Below, in pieces: positions 18,958-27,488 of a stretch of 64,000 nt of DNA. The notes under the pieces were generated by a model. That model was not told the origin of the DNA and made no database searches. It saw only the letters and a program-made list of their open reading frames with translations. Positions within the stretch are counted from its first letter, which is position 1. Every line of letters starts with the position of its first letter. The DNA lies in the NCBI GenBank assembly GCA_000583135.1, contig JFBG01000012.1, positions 1-64,000 on the forward strand. The letters run 5' to 3'. This DNA is from Thioalkalivibrio sp. HK1 (lineage in GTDB: Bacteria; Pseudomonadota; Gammaproteobacteria; HK1). Both the position numbers and the translations under genes were made by a program.

Positions 18958-21083
18958 TGTGTATCACGCCTTATCTTCCGGATATAGGTTTTATTGAATG
19001 GATTCTTGAATGATTCCCATATCTTATTTTGCTCACCGAAGATTTCATCCATCGCCTTCTTGACCAGTCGATAAGCCAAGTCATCCCTGTTATCGAGGTG
19101 AGCGGGAAGTCGATCAAGGAAAAATGCTCTTACGGTACCCCATGCGGCACCCTCTTCCGATTCAAGTTTATTCATCAATTCGGTATCCTCTCGAAGTGCT
19201 TCGATCATCCCCGCTTCGATTTCCGCCATGATATCGATCGTTTCCGGTCTTTCTTCTAAAGATTCCGACGGCGCCATCTTGACCGGATCGCCCTTGGATC
19301 TCACGAAATCCAACCGAGCATCGACTTCGAAGATATCATGAAGCACCTTCGCATAGGTCTTGCCTTCGGGCAGATCGTAGCCCGGATCGCGCATCGAAAA
19401 CATCCCTTCGAAGGAAAGCGCGCGGATACTCACCGGATAGGGTTTGCCGCCGACCGAGCTCCAAAAGACACCCTGACCCGGTATCGGTTCGTTGAGTAGC
19501 GAACTTAGGAGATCGTCGCTGAAATGCGCGTTCGCTCGTTTCAGGGATGTCAAATCGGCCGATGAGAGCAAATGAAAAATGAACCAATTATCGCCTTGGC
19601 TTAGTATCTCGACCGGAATGCTGCCGGGTTGTTGGGTGATCAACAGCGCGCCGAGATCGTACTTTCGTCCCTCCTTGACCCATGCAATATAAGGCTCCGC
19701 CGCCGAGGCCCCTTCTTTGAGGACCGACTGGGCTTCCTCGACCACGGCGATGGTGGGAATGGTCTTCGGTTCGGCGGCCGTAAACTCTTGCTGGTTTCGA
19801 TCGAAGATTCGACGAAGGATCAAGCCGGAGAGGATCAACGACTGGCCGCTACGCATCTGGGATACGTCGATCACGCATATCTTGCCCTCGGAAAGAGCAT
19901 GGACGAGCATATCCATGAGCTGACTGCTCTTGTCGTGCAGCATGCGTACGATCACGGTCATATTGCTGCGAGCGGCGATCGCCTCCACTTCCTGTCGTTG
20001 AGGATCGAGTTCCAATATCTTGCATAATTCATCGATCGGAGTGGCGTTCCCGTTGACGTCGATCAGGTTGACCAAAGACTCCCAGCGTTCTTGCGACAGC
20101 CCCCTTAGCTTTCTTACGTTTTGTTGTTCCTGCCGATCGGGATCAAGAGCGATGGCGATGACATCGCTCGGACGCAGGCGTCGAATATCAAGACGAATAC
20201 CCCCGGCGACGAATGATTGATAGAAAGGACTAAGATTGCGGCGCTCGGTGAAGACGACGAGACTGTCTTCGAGAGCGGGCACATCGCATAAACCGGGACG
20301 TCCTTTGTCGTCAGGCCAAAAGTATTCTCCGTCGGGATCGAAGATGACGGTGCCTACCGGAACCCTTCGCCCGCCACGCTTCTCTACATAGGGGGTTGTC
20401 TTGTAGAGCTGGCTGAACAAGAGTTTGTTCAGGTTGGATTTACCGAAGCCCGCCCGGGCAAATACGAAACTGCGGCGTGATACCAGCGATTCGACCGGAA
20501 ATTTGACGAGGATCTCGGGATCTAAGATCTGCATCCATTCTTGGATTTTGAAATCGGATCTGCCGGAAGAATAGATATACTCGCCGAATGCAAGGTGTCC
20601 GATGGGTGCACCTTCGATATTGTGCCCGGCTATCTCGCGATGCACCTCACCTGACGGAAAAGCGACTTGGCTGCCGACATGCGGCAACCGCCGATGTGAG
20701 GCTACGAAGGTAAGTCTCATACCGTTCTTGCGCAATACACCAAGCACGCGAATATTGACACGATATCTGAGATATTGCTCCCTGAGATCCTCCGGAATGG
20801 CACGGTCTTCGCGAACGGCTCGAATATTGAATTCCTCGCCGGAGCCGAAGGAAAGCTTCCCCTCCGATGAAAACGAGGCGATTCGTCCGAGTACGGCTTC
20901 ACCCGACGTCTCGAGTTGTACGAGGAGAAACTGGCCATGCATCGGGATGTTTTGAAATTCGTTTCGATAAGGCAATACGAGATCGGCATGAAATTCCAAG
21001 CCTCCTTGTTGGAAGCCGCGAAATATTCCTACGATCTCTTTTTTCGGAAATAGCTGTATCTCTGCGGACATGGCGGATCTCAT
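18954..21083 (-). CDS. HerA-like hexameric DNA translocase ATPase
   Basis: A 709-residue HerA/FtsK-superfamily ATPase. An N-terminal beta-barrel-like HAS domain (about 10-180) precedes Walker A AGFGKSN (211-217), an early strand VIFDPDGEYFW, Walker B TIAVVEEAQ (443-451) and the sensor region TQQPGSIP (about 483-490). HerA proteins pump DNA and drive the NurA nuclease; in bacteria they also power defence effectors. ATG 21083 overlaps the NurA stop and its own TGA overlaps the methyltransferase start, so the three are translationally coupled. A charged C-terminal tail (about 610-709) is extra and could bind a partner. Confidence 0.85.
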   Translation of the reverse strand: MRSAMSAEIQLFPKKEIVGIFRGFQQGGLEFHADLVLPYRNEFQNIPMHGQFLLVQLETSGEAVLGRIASFSSEGKLSFGSGEEFNIRAVREDRAIPEDLREQYLRYRVNIRVLGVLRKNGMRLTFVASHRRLPHVGSQVAFPSGEVHREIAGHNIEGAPIGHLAFGEYIYSSGRSDFKIQEWMQILDPEILVKFPVESLVSRRSFVFARAGFGKSNLNKLLFSQLYKTTPYVEKRGGRRVPVGTVIFDPDGEYFWPDDKGRPGLCDVPALEDSLVVFTERRNLSPFYQSFVAGGIRLDIRRLRPSDVIAIALDPDRQEQQNVRKLRGLSQERWESLVNLIDVNGNATPIDELCKILELDPQRQEVEAIAARSNMTVIVRMLHDKSSQLMDMLVHALSEGKICVIDVSQMRSGQSLILSGLILRRIFDRNQQEFTAAEPKTIPTIAVVEEAQSVLKEGASAAEPYIAWVKEGRKYDLGALLITQQPGSIPVEILSQGDNWFIFHLLSSADLTSLKRANAHFSDDLLSSLLNEPIPGQGVFWSSVGGKPYPVSIRALSFEGMFSMRDPGYDLPEGKTYAKVLHDIFEVDARLDFVRSKGDPVKMAPSESLEERPETIDIMAEIEAGMIEALREDTELMNKLESEEGAAWGTVRAFFLDRLPAHLDNRDDLAYRLVKKAMDEIFGEQNKIWESFKNPFNKTYIRKIRRDTQ

Positions 21084-22222
21084 CCATAGCGTCGTTGAGC
21101 GGGGTCGGCGTCTTGAAGCTGAAATACATCGAGTACCGATGCTTCGCCTTCGAGGCTTTTACGTACGCCGTCGTAAATAAAGTCTTGCAAGATGTCGAAA
21201 TCAAAACCCACCAGCGCTGCGTTCTCATGCGCCCTTTGGAGGCAGCGTGGATAGTGAGCGACCGGAAATCCGTTGATCGCATCTGCCAGCAACGAGCCCA
21301 ATATTTTTTGTACTTCGGATACTTGCGGTACGAAGATATCGACGGGCCAGATGGGATCGCGGCTGTGCGCCCCAAATTTCACGAGAAACATCTTTCCCCC
21401 GACGAATTTATTGATTTCGCCTCCTTCTTCGGCACGATCGTCTCCTCGCGCAAACTCGGACCAAATATAGGCCCGCTCTTCGACTTCGCGTGGCACTTCC
21501 ACATAGGCCGGATAATCGGTTTGCAATATCTCCTCCAACGCCATCGCGAGGCGATATCGAGAGAGAACCTTGCTGTGCTTCGCCACCCCGACCAAATAAA
21601 TACGACGGCGACTCCTTTGCCGCTGTTCTTCGATTCGATCGTGCATGCCCTGAAGAAGGCGATTAAAGAGATCCCCTGCAAATACCTTGCTGCGAAGCAA
21701 GCCGTCGCAAACGATGAGGGTGTCCGTACCGAAGTCTTTCTTCAAGATTGCAAACAAGATAGCCCACTCGACGAGCTCTCGATAGACCTGAACCCAACTC
21801 GGAGAAACAGGCTTGTCTTTGTCGGTGGGACGAATCATGTGGGAGAGCATCGGCAGCGTTTCGACGCCGAGAAATCGCATCATTTCGCCGAGTGCGGTTT
21901 GCGGCGTTCCATCGCCGGATAGCTGCCGATGATTCAGTTTCGAGATCGGCGTGGTCGGGGAAACGGCCTCGAGACAATATTCGTTGTCACTGCTATCGAC
22001 GACCCTTACGATCTGAATCAAGAAGGGATCGAAGTGTAACTGATTATTTCCACCATCCGTTCCGACGATCGATATTGACGTGGTTGATCGAGGCTGTATC
22101 GGTCTCGTCTTTCCCTGCAAAGGACGTATTTCGTTTCGGAGATTTTCAAGAATTCCTTGATCGGTATCGATGCAGTCGATAATGGCCTCTTTCAGCTGGG
22201 CTTGAGTCGCAGGATCAATCAT
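21080..22222 (-). CDS. NurA-domain nuclease
   Basis: A 380-residue NurA-family nuclease. Acidic catalytic motifs are seen as VGTDGG (residues 53-58) and LIVCDGLLRSK (169-179), followed by the VAKHSK segment (213-218) and a C-terminal HYPRCLQRAHENAAL helix that in the family supports HerA docking. Family members are 5'-3' exonucleases/endonucleases that work inside the HerA hexamer. The ATG at 22222 (MIDPATQAQ) is preferred because GGAG lies about ten bases upstream; an upstream ATG at 22300 would add a cysteine-rich leader of 26 residues. It leads a four-gene block. Composition is more AT-rich than the flanking metabolic genes. Confidence 0.8.
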   Translation of the reverse strand: MIDPATQAQLKEAIIDCIDTDQGILENLRNEIRPLQGKTRPIQPRSTTSISIVGTDGGNNQLHFDPFLIQIVRVVDSSDNEYCLEAVSPTTPISKLNHRQLSGDGTPQTALGEMMRFLGVETLPMLSHMIRPTDKDKPVSPSWVQVYRELVEWAILFAILKKDFGTDTLIVCDGLLRSKVFAGDLFNRLLQGMHDRIEEQRQRSRRRIYLVGVAKHSKVLSRYRLAMALEEILQTDYPAYVEVPREVEERAYIWSEFARGDDRAEEGGEINKFVGGKMFLVKFGAHSRDPIWPVDIFVPQVSEVQKILGSLLADAINGFPVAHYPRCLQRAHENAALVGFDFDILQDFIYDGVRKSLEGEASVLDVFQLQDADPAQRRYG

Positions 22223-22339
22223 GATCAATGTCTCCGATTTGCATGGCTTGGATCTGTCGTACGGCATATTTTCTCGGCAAGAACATACGATGTCGACCAA
22301 GCGTTTTTGTCGTGTATCACCTCGTTGGTTGTTCTCGAT

Positions 22340-22389
22340 ATTTTAGTGACGATACTAATCATACTTCAACATATCGATCTTTATGTCAA
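22340..22389 (-). promoter_or_regulatory. Candidate promoter of the NurA-HerA operon
   Basis: On the minus strand TTGAAG (22364-22369) and TAAAAT (22340-22345) are 18 bases apart, a good sigma-70 spacing. An alternative is TTGACA (22384-22389) with TATGAT (22358-22363), which has a 20-base spacer. The region is clearly AT-rich and 118 bases upstream of the chosen start. Confidence 0.4.
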
Positions 22390-22867
22390 CCAAGCGACAG
22401 GATCGCCGTGATCGAAGAGGTCGACGATTGCCTTGGCGATGCCGCGGGATACATCACGGAATTCTCTTCCAAAGCGGCCCATCGAAAAACGCCCCTGTCC
22501 AACGGTCGACAGCGACTACCGTCATGTCGAAACTCCGGATGGCCGGCTCCATGGACTCACCTTAAGTCACCCGCACACCAGCCCTTACCTTATGCGCCAC
22601 CGTCATTCTCGGTTTCTTGGGAGCATCCGCCCTTTTGGCCTTTTGACCTCTCTTGCCATTTGCCATGAGGCATATCCGCTATCCCCTGCGATCAGATCTC
22701 GATCGGTGTCTCAAATCACTCCGAAAAGGGGAAAACGGTCGGTCCGCATAAACCACTTGGTACGAATATCTTTGACTATGGATGTCCGCCTACCCGATCC
22801 ATCGTTGTCGCTTATCCGGATTCGAGCACTTTCCGGCGACTCGGTAGGAAGCGCAATATTTCAGGGA
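22390..22867. other. Gap upstream of NurA with two short basic or remnant open frames
   Basis: No full gene. On the minus strand a 34-codon frame (22562-22666) encodes a strongly basic peptide starting MANGKRGQKAKRADAPKK, and a 33-codon frame (22381-22482) encodes MGRFGREFRDVSRG and ends in DLFDHGDPVAWLT. The second has gene-like codon use and could be the remnant of a truncated gene. Neither has a recognisable family or a strong ribosome-binding site. Confidence 0.3.
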
Positions 22868-23563
22868 TCAATCCTCGAAGTACTCGGCATGCTCTTCCCG
22901 GATTTCTCGAATGGTCTCATCGAGCCGACTCAGGTGAGTCCTCACGGCCCTTTCAGCAACCTTGACCTTGGCTGCCGAGATCGCATCGAATATTCGCCGA
23001 TGATCCTGCAAGAGATCGGAAGCCTCGCTTGCCTGACCAAGGCTCAGCATACATAAGCGGTCGACTTTGGCTTTGTAGAACTGAATCGTCTCGAACATCA
23101 TGCCTTGGCCGCTCAGCTCGCAGATCTGCTTGTGAAAATCGTAGTCCAGCTCATGAAATCTCTCGATATCATCGGCATCGACCGCGCGACGCTGCCTTTC
23201 CAAGTTTTTTCCCATTGCATCGGTACGGCGACTATCTTGAACCCCACAGGCAATTCGAACCACTTCCAGCTCGACCGCTAGCCTTATGAAGCGAGCCTGT
23301 CTTATCTTGGACAAAGAGAATTTTCTTACCTCGGTCGGCTTTTGCGGCCGGATCAACAGCAGATCTTGATTTGCAAGGCGGTTGAAGGCGTCCCGGACGG
23401 GCTGACGCGAGACCCCGAACTTTTCGGCGATATCAACCTCGGAGATTTTCGCGCCCGGTGGCAATCTATTCGATCCGATTTCGCCTCGCAGATGGTCGAA
23501 TATGACATCCGCCGACGTCCTGCGTTCAAAAACGTCGATTTGCAGATTCATTGAGTCCCTCAT
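22868..23563 (-). CDS. GntR-family transcriptional regulator (FCD domain)
   Basis: A 231-residue FadR/VanR-type regulator. The winged-helix N-terminus (about 15-80) has the GntR signature LPPGAKISEVDIAEKFGVSR and then QPVRDAFNRLANQDLL. The C-terminal FCD ligand domain (about 90-225) has the metal-binding pattern FHELDYDFHKQICELSG with later histidines in DHRRIFDAI and RTHLSRL. It is divergent from the short-chain dehydrogenase and TRAP importer genes and probably represses them until the imported acid binds; ligand unknown. The start may be 23563 or the ATG at 23551, both with acceptable ribosome-binding sites. Confidence 0.85.
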   Translation of the reverse strand: MRDSMNLQIDVFERRTSADVIFDHLRGEIGSNRLPPGAKISEVDIAEKFGVSRQPVRDAFNRLANQDLLLIRPQKPTEVRKFSLSKIRQARFIRLAVELEVVRIACGVQDSRRTDAMGKNLERQRRAVDADDIERFHELDYDFHKQICELSGQGMMFETIQFYKAKVDRLCMLSLGQASEASDLLQDHRRIFDAISAAKVKVAERAVRTHLSRLDETIREIREEHAEYFED

Positions 23564-23654
23564 CCAGCTCCATGCCTCCGAAGGGCAAATCCGAATCGTG
23601 AAACGCTCGGCGGTACACCAAGAAATTTCATCGCCGCATATCCAGCCTTGTATG

Positions 23655-23672
23655 ATACTAGTATGCTAGTAT
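23655..23672. promoter_or_regulatory. Inverted-repeat candidate operator for the GntR regulator
   Basis: ATACTAG-TATG-CTAGTAT is a perfect 7-base inverted repeat with a 4-base spacer, in the 186-base divergent gap between the regulator and the dehydrogenase gene. The right arm also starts a GTATAC palindrome. Size and place fit a GntR/FCD operator. The assignment is inferred. Confidence 0.55.
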
Positions 23673-23749
23673 ACTTCCATGGGATCTGGTTTTCAAAGAA
23701 GAGACCATCTCCGATCGCGCACTGAAATTCCACAATATCCGGGGAGAAC

Positions 23750-24538
23750 ATGATGTCGGAAATACCTGTCGCCGATTCGATGCCCAAAAATTCACTCGAT
23801 GGGCGCATCGCTGTCGTTACCGGTGGCGGCCGGGATATCGGGCGTGCCTGTGCACTGCGCCTCGCCTTGAACGGGGCGGCCGTGGCCATCAACTACCATC
23901 GCTCCGAGGAAGGCGCAAAAAGCGCCGTCGCCGAAATCGAAGGCTTGGGCGGACGGGCACTGGCCACTCCCGGCGATATGACCTCGGATAGCGACGTCCA
24001 CGCCTTCGTCGCAAAAACCCAAGCCACCTTCGGGGATCGGATCGATATTTTGGTCCATGTCACCGGCGGGCTGATCGCCCGCAAGACGCTGGCGGACATG
24101 AACGTGGATCACTGGAACAAGGTCATGGATCTGAATGCCACTTCGTTCCTGCGCATAGCCAAGGCCGTCGTCCCTTGCATGACCGAGGGCGGCTCGATCA
24201 TCGCATTGGGGAGCCAAGCGGGACGCGATGGCGGCGGACCCGGTGCGGTCGCCTATGCCGCTTCGAAGGGCGCGGTGATGACCATGGCCCGAGGATTGGC
24301 AAAAGAGCTGGGACCTGATATCAGGGTGAACTCGGTCTGCCCGGGGATGATCGATACCGATTTCCATAATCTTTTCACCAAACCCGAAGTTCGCGCCCAT
24401 GTTGCCAATATCACGCCGCTCAAGCGCGAAGGCACATCCGATGATGTCGCCGGATTGGTCGCCTACTTGGCCTCGGATGGTGCTGCATTCATCACCGGTG
24501 CCAATATCGATATCAACGGGGGCTTGCTTTTTTCGTAA
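23750..24538 (+). CDS. Short-chain dehydrogenase/reductase
   Basis: A 262-residue classical SDR. The cofactor motif is [10 protein letters not shown] (residues 24-33), then the NAG-like region is replaced by VTGG, and the active site has Ser in [11 protein letters not shown] and the Y-x-x-x-K pair in YAASKGA. The C-terminus GANIDINGG is typical of 3-oxoacyl-ACP-reductase-like SDRs, but genome context suggests a catabolic alcohol or sugar acid. Two adjacent ATGs (23750, 23753) follow a GGGGAG site. It is first in an SDR-dctP-dctQ-dctM unit controlled by the divergent GntR gene. Confidence 0.85.
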   Translation: MMSEIPVADSMPKNSLDGRIAVVTGGGRDIGRACALRLALNGAAVAINYHRSEEGAKSAVAEIEGLGGRALATPGDMTSDSDVHAFVAKTQATFGDRIDILVHVTGGLIARKTLADMNVDHWNKVMDLNATSFLRIAKAVVPCMTEGGSIIALGSQAGRDGGGPGAVAYAASKGAVMTMARGLAKELGPDIRVNSVCPGMIDTDFHNLFTKPEVRAHVANITPLKREGTSDDVAGLVAYLASDGAAFITGANIDINGGLLFS

Positions 24539-24599
24539 AAGCCATGGCCGTCGAAACGACGAAGTCAACTGCAAAAACAACCCGAGGAGGGAAGATATC

Positions 24600-25586
24600 A
24601 TGCATAGTCGCATCATCGAGATCGTTCGAACCACAACGGTCGGCATCGTTGCGGCCGCTCTCGCAACGGCTGCAGGCGCTGCCGACTGGCGGGCGTGGAA
24701 TATCCACCATGATGGCCACCCGAATACCGCGGCAATGGATCGCTTCGCGGATCTCGTCGACGAGGCCACCGAAGGTGAAATCAAAGTGGAGGTGTTCCAC
24801 GGCGGGGTACTCGGTTCTCAGCCGGATGCGTTGGAGCAGGTTCGCATCGGCGCGATCGAGTTCGGCAACTTCAACTTGGGTCCGATCGGCCCGATAGTCA
24901 AGGAAGCCAACCTCGTCTCGCTGCCCTTCATCTTCAAAAGCGTCCCACATATGTTCCGCGTTCTCGAAGGCGAGGCCGGGGATATCATCGCAAAGGCGAT
25001 GGCCGAAGCCGGCATCTTGCCGCTGGCGTGGATCGATGCCGGAGCCCGATCTTTCTACAGCCAAAAACCCATCAATACCCCTGCCGATGTCGAGGGTCTG
25101 AAAATCCGGGTCATGAACAACGATTTGTATACGGCCATGATCTCGGCCATGGGCGGCAACCCCTCACCGATGGCATTCTCGGAAGTACAACAGGCACTCA
25201 AGACCGGTGTCGTCGACGGCGCGGAGAACAACTTCCCCTCGTTCAAAAATGTAGGCCACTATGAAGTGACCACTCACTACTCGCTCAGCGAGCACCTGAT
25301 CATCCCCGAATGCATCTGCGTGAATACCGGAAAGTTCGAAGCGCTGTCGCCGAAACTACAAACCGCTATCAAGGGGGCGGCCGAACAAGCCGCCTTGTAT
25401 CAGCGCGAACTCTGGGCGGTTCAGTCGGATCAAGCTCGCAAGGATGTCGAAGCCGCCGGTATCATGGTCAATGAGATCACCGACAAGACACCCTTCCAAA
25501 ATGCGATGAATTCGGTCTACGATGAGTACTTGGCCGCCAATCCCGATATGCGCAGGCTGGTGGAAATCGCTCGGACAACCGATTGA
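24600..25586 (+). CDS. dctP: TRAP transporter substrate-binding protein (DctP family)
   Basis: Periplasmic TRAP receptor of 328 residues that captures an organic acid for the QM membrane subunits. The signal peptide ends near AAGAADW. Family features include GEIKVEVFHGGVLGSQPDALEQVRIGAIEF, the ligand-contact block LKIRVMNN with a conserved Arg, and GGNPSPMAFSEVQQALKTGVVDGAEN. GGAGGGAAG precedes ATG 24600. A hairpin lies between this gene and the membrane subunits, probably giving more receptor than transporter. Ligand cannot be told from sequence. Confidence 0.9.
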   Translation: MHSRIIEIVRTTTVGIVAAALATAAGAADWRAWNIHHDGHPNTAAMDRFADLVDEATEGEIKVEVFHGGVLGSQPDALEQVRIGAIEFGNFNLGPIGPIVKEANLVSLPFIFKSVPHMFRVLEGEAGDIIAKAMAEAGILPLAWIDAGARSFYSQKPINTPADVEGLKIRVMNNDLYTAMISAMGGNPSPMAFSEVQQALKTGVVDGAENNFPSFKNVGHYEVTTHYSLSEHLIIPECICVNTGKFEALSPKLQTAIKGAAEQAALYQRELWAVQSDQARKDVEAAGIMVNEITDKTPFQNAMNSVYDEYLAANPDMRRLVEIARTTD

Positions 25587-25611
25587 TATCGAATGCATCG
25601 GGAGGAAGATA

Positions 25612-25646
25612 AAACGCCCGACTCCACACTTGGATGTCGGGCGTTT
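25612..25646 (+). terminator. Intra-operon stem-loop between dctP and dctQ
   Basis: AAACGCCCGAC (25612-25622) pairs perfectly with GTCGGGCGTTT (25636-25646), 11 base pairs around a 13-base loop. The right arm ends in TTT, like a weak intrinsic terminator. It would let only part of transcription reach the membrane subunits or would protect the dctP message. Confidence 0.65.
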
Positions 25647-25664
25647 ATCAAGCGAGAATATCCG

Positions 25665-26198
25665 ATGGACAAGCCCGGCCCCGACACCCCACCCACATTT
25701 CTGCGAATCATGGATCGAGCGTACGACTTGAGCGCTCGGATCAGCCTCTTACTCGCCGGGACGGCCCTCGTGGTGATGACGGCGATTTTCGCTTGGCTGG
25801 TTTTCGGCCGCTATGTTTTGAACGACACACCGACTTGGGTGGAACAGGTTTCATTGTTGCTTGTGATGGTCATCGCCTTTCTCGGCGCAGCTGTCGGCGT
25901 ACACCGGAACACACATCTATCTGTGGTGATATTTCGCGGCATCGTGCCTTCTTGGCTGCGTATCGGATTCACCTTGCTGACGGATGTCCTCATGGCCCTT
26001 TTCGGAGGACTGATGTTCTGGCACGGTCTTGAACTGACGATGTTCAAGTGGAATACGCTCATCCCGTTGATCCAATGGTCGGAGGGCCTGCGTTCGTTGC
26101 CGTTGACCATCTGCGGGGGGCTGCTTTTTCTTTACTCGACCGGTCATTCGATTCGCGTAATGCTTGGGCGGGACTCCCGCAAGGACAGTATCGAGTGA
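25665..26198 (+). CDS. dctQ: TRAP transporter small membrane subunit (DctQ family)
   Basis: A 177-residue membrane protein with four predicted segments: LLLAGTALVVMTAIFAWLVF, VSLLLVMVIAFLGAAV, IGFTLLTDVLMALFGGLMF and LPLTICGGLLFLY. The loop GRYVLNDTPTWVEQ with its conserved Trp-Val-Glu is diagnostic of DctQ. It pairs with DctM. The ATG at 25665 is preferred; an earlier ATG at 25593 would read through the hairpin and give an unnatural leader. The ribosome-binding site is weak, consistent with lower expression than dctP. Confidence 0.85.
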   Translation: MDKPGPDTPPTFLRIMDRAYDLSARISLLLAGTALVVMTAIFAWLVFGRYVLNDTPTWVEQVSLLLVMVIAFLGAAVGVHRNTHLSVVIFRGIVPSWLRIGFTLLTDVLMALFGGLMFWHGLELTMFKWNTLIPLIQWSEGLRSLPLTICGGLLFLYSTGHSIRVMLGRDSRKDSIE

Positions 26199-26207
26199 GG
26201 AGCGAAA

Positions 26208-27488
26208 TTGGGACTATCTCTTCTTCTGGCTTCTTTTGCCCTTTGTGTCGTCATCGGAATGCCCGTTGCCTTCGCGCTGGGAGTCGCCTCGCTGGCTGCG
26301 TTCTGGTACGAAGGGTTGCCGCTTTTGGTGGGGTTTCAGCGCATCATCTCGGGAATCAATGTCTTTTCCTTGATGGCGATCCCCTTCTTTATTTTCGCGG
26401 GCGAACTGATGTTCCACGGCGGCATCGCGATGCGGTTGGTGCGTTTCGCCCAAGCCGCGGTCGGGGCGGTGCGCGGCGGTCTCGGAATCGTGAACGTCTT
26501 CTCTTCGATGCTGTTCGGAGGGATTTCCGGATCGGCCATCGCCGATATCTCGGCGCTGGGATCCATCCTCGTTCCGGTGATGAAAGATAAAGGCTACGAT
26601 GCCGATTACGCGGTGAACGTCACTGTGACCTCTTCGATCGCCGGAATCATCATTCCACCTAGCCATAACATGATTATTTTCGCCCTCGCAACGGGCGGCG
26701 CGGTATCGATATCCAAACTCTTTCTTGCCGGGGTCGTGCCCGGTATCTTGATGTGCATTTGCCTTGCTGTCGCCGCTTATCTGGTGGCAGTGAAACGGGG
26801 CTACGGTGCCGAAAAATTTCCCGGGTGGATGGCACTTGCATTGGGGTTTGCCGGGGCCATTCCGGGCCTTCTGACGGCGATCATCATTGTCGGGGGCGTT
26901 CTTTCCGGTGTGTTCACGGTAACCGAATCCGGCGCCTTCGGGGCTCTTTATGCCTTCGTAGTAACCCTTTTGGTCTACCGCACCATCACTTGGGAAAAAT
27001 TCAAAACCGCCGTCGTCCAATCGGTGCGCACGACCTCGATGGTGATGATCCTGATCGCCTGCGCCGCCGCTTTCGCCTATATGCTGACTTTCTACCGGGT
27101 TCCGAGCAAGACCGTGGAACTGCTGACCGGGCTAAGCGATAACCCCATCCTGATCCTCTTGATGATCAATGCCGTTTTGCTCTTGCTAGGTATGATCATG
27201 GATATGGCCGCGCTGATCCTGATCTGCACGCCCATCTTCCTGCCCGTCGCCGGCGCTCTGGGTATGGATCCCCTGCAATTCGGCATGATGCTGCTGGTAA
27301 ACCTCGGGCTCGGTCTTTGCACACCACCGGTCGGGTCTTGCCTCTTTGTCGGATGTGCCGTTGGAAAGTTACCGATGGAAAAGGCGGTAAGAACGATTTG
27401 GCCCTTCTATCTGGCCATCCTCGTCGCCCTTATGCTGATCACATTCATGCCGGCTCTTTCATTGACCCTTCCGGGCTTGATCGAATAA
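26208..27488 (+). CDS. dctM: TRAP transporter large membrane subunit (DctM family)
   Basis: A 426-residue transporter subunit with about twelve membrane segments, catalysing Na+-coupled uptake of the DctP ligand. Characteristic features are FFIFAGELMFHGGIAMRLV, MLFGGISGSAIADISALGSI, IIPPSHNMII and the second inverted-repeat copy near LCTPPVGSCLFVG. The start is TTG 26208, preceded by GAGGAG in the end of dctQ. Its 3' end overlaps the 3' end of the convergent dehydrogenase gene by 30 bases. Confidence 0.9.
   Translation: MGLSLLLASFALCVVIGMPVAFALGVASLAAFWYEGLPLLVGFQRIISGINVFSLMAIPFFIFAGELMFHGGIAMRLVRFAQAAVGAVRGGLGIVNVFSSMLFGGISGSAIADISALGSILVPVMKDKGYDADYAVNVTVTSSIAGIIIPPSHNMIIFALATGGAVSISKLFLAGVVPGILMCICLAVAAYLVAVKRGYGAEKFPGWMALALGFAGAIPGLLTAIIIVGGVLSGVFTVTESGAFGALYAFVVTLLVYRTITWEKFKTAVVQSVRTTSMVMILIACAAAFAYMLTFYRVPSKTVELLTGLSDNPILILLMINAVLLLLGMIMDMAALILICTPIFLPVAGALGMDPLQFGMMLLVNLGLGLCTPPVGSCLFVGCAVGKLPMEKAVRTIWPFYLAILVALMLITFMPALSLTLPGLIE

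Noticed and set aside
25593-25664. Longer dctQ start at 25593
   Set aside because: It would translate through the perfect hairpin at 25612-25646 and give a polar leader that DctQ proteins lack.
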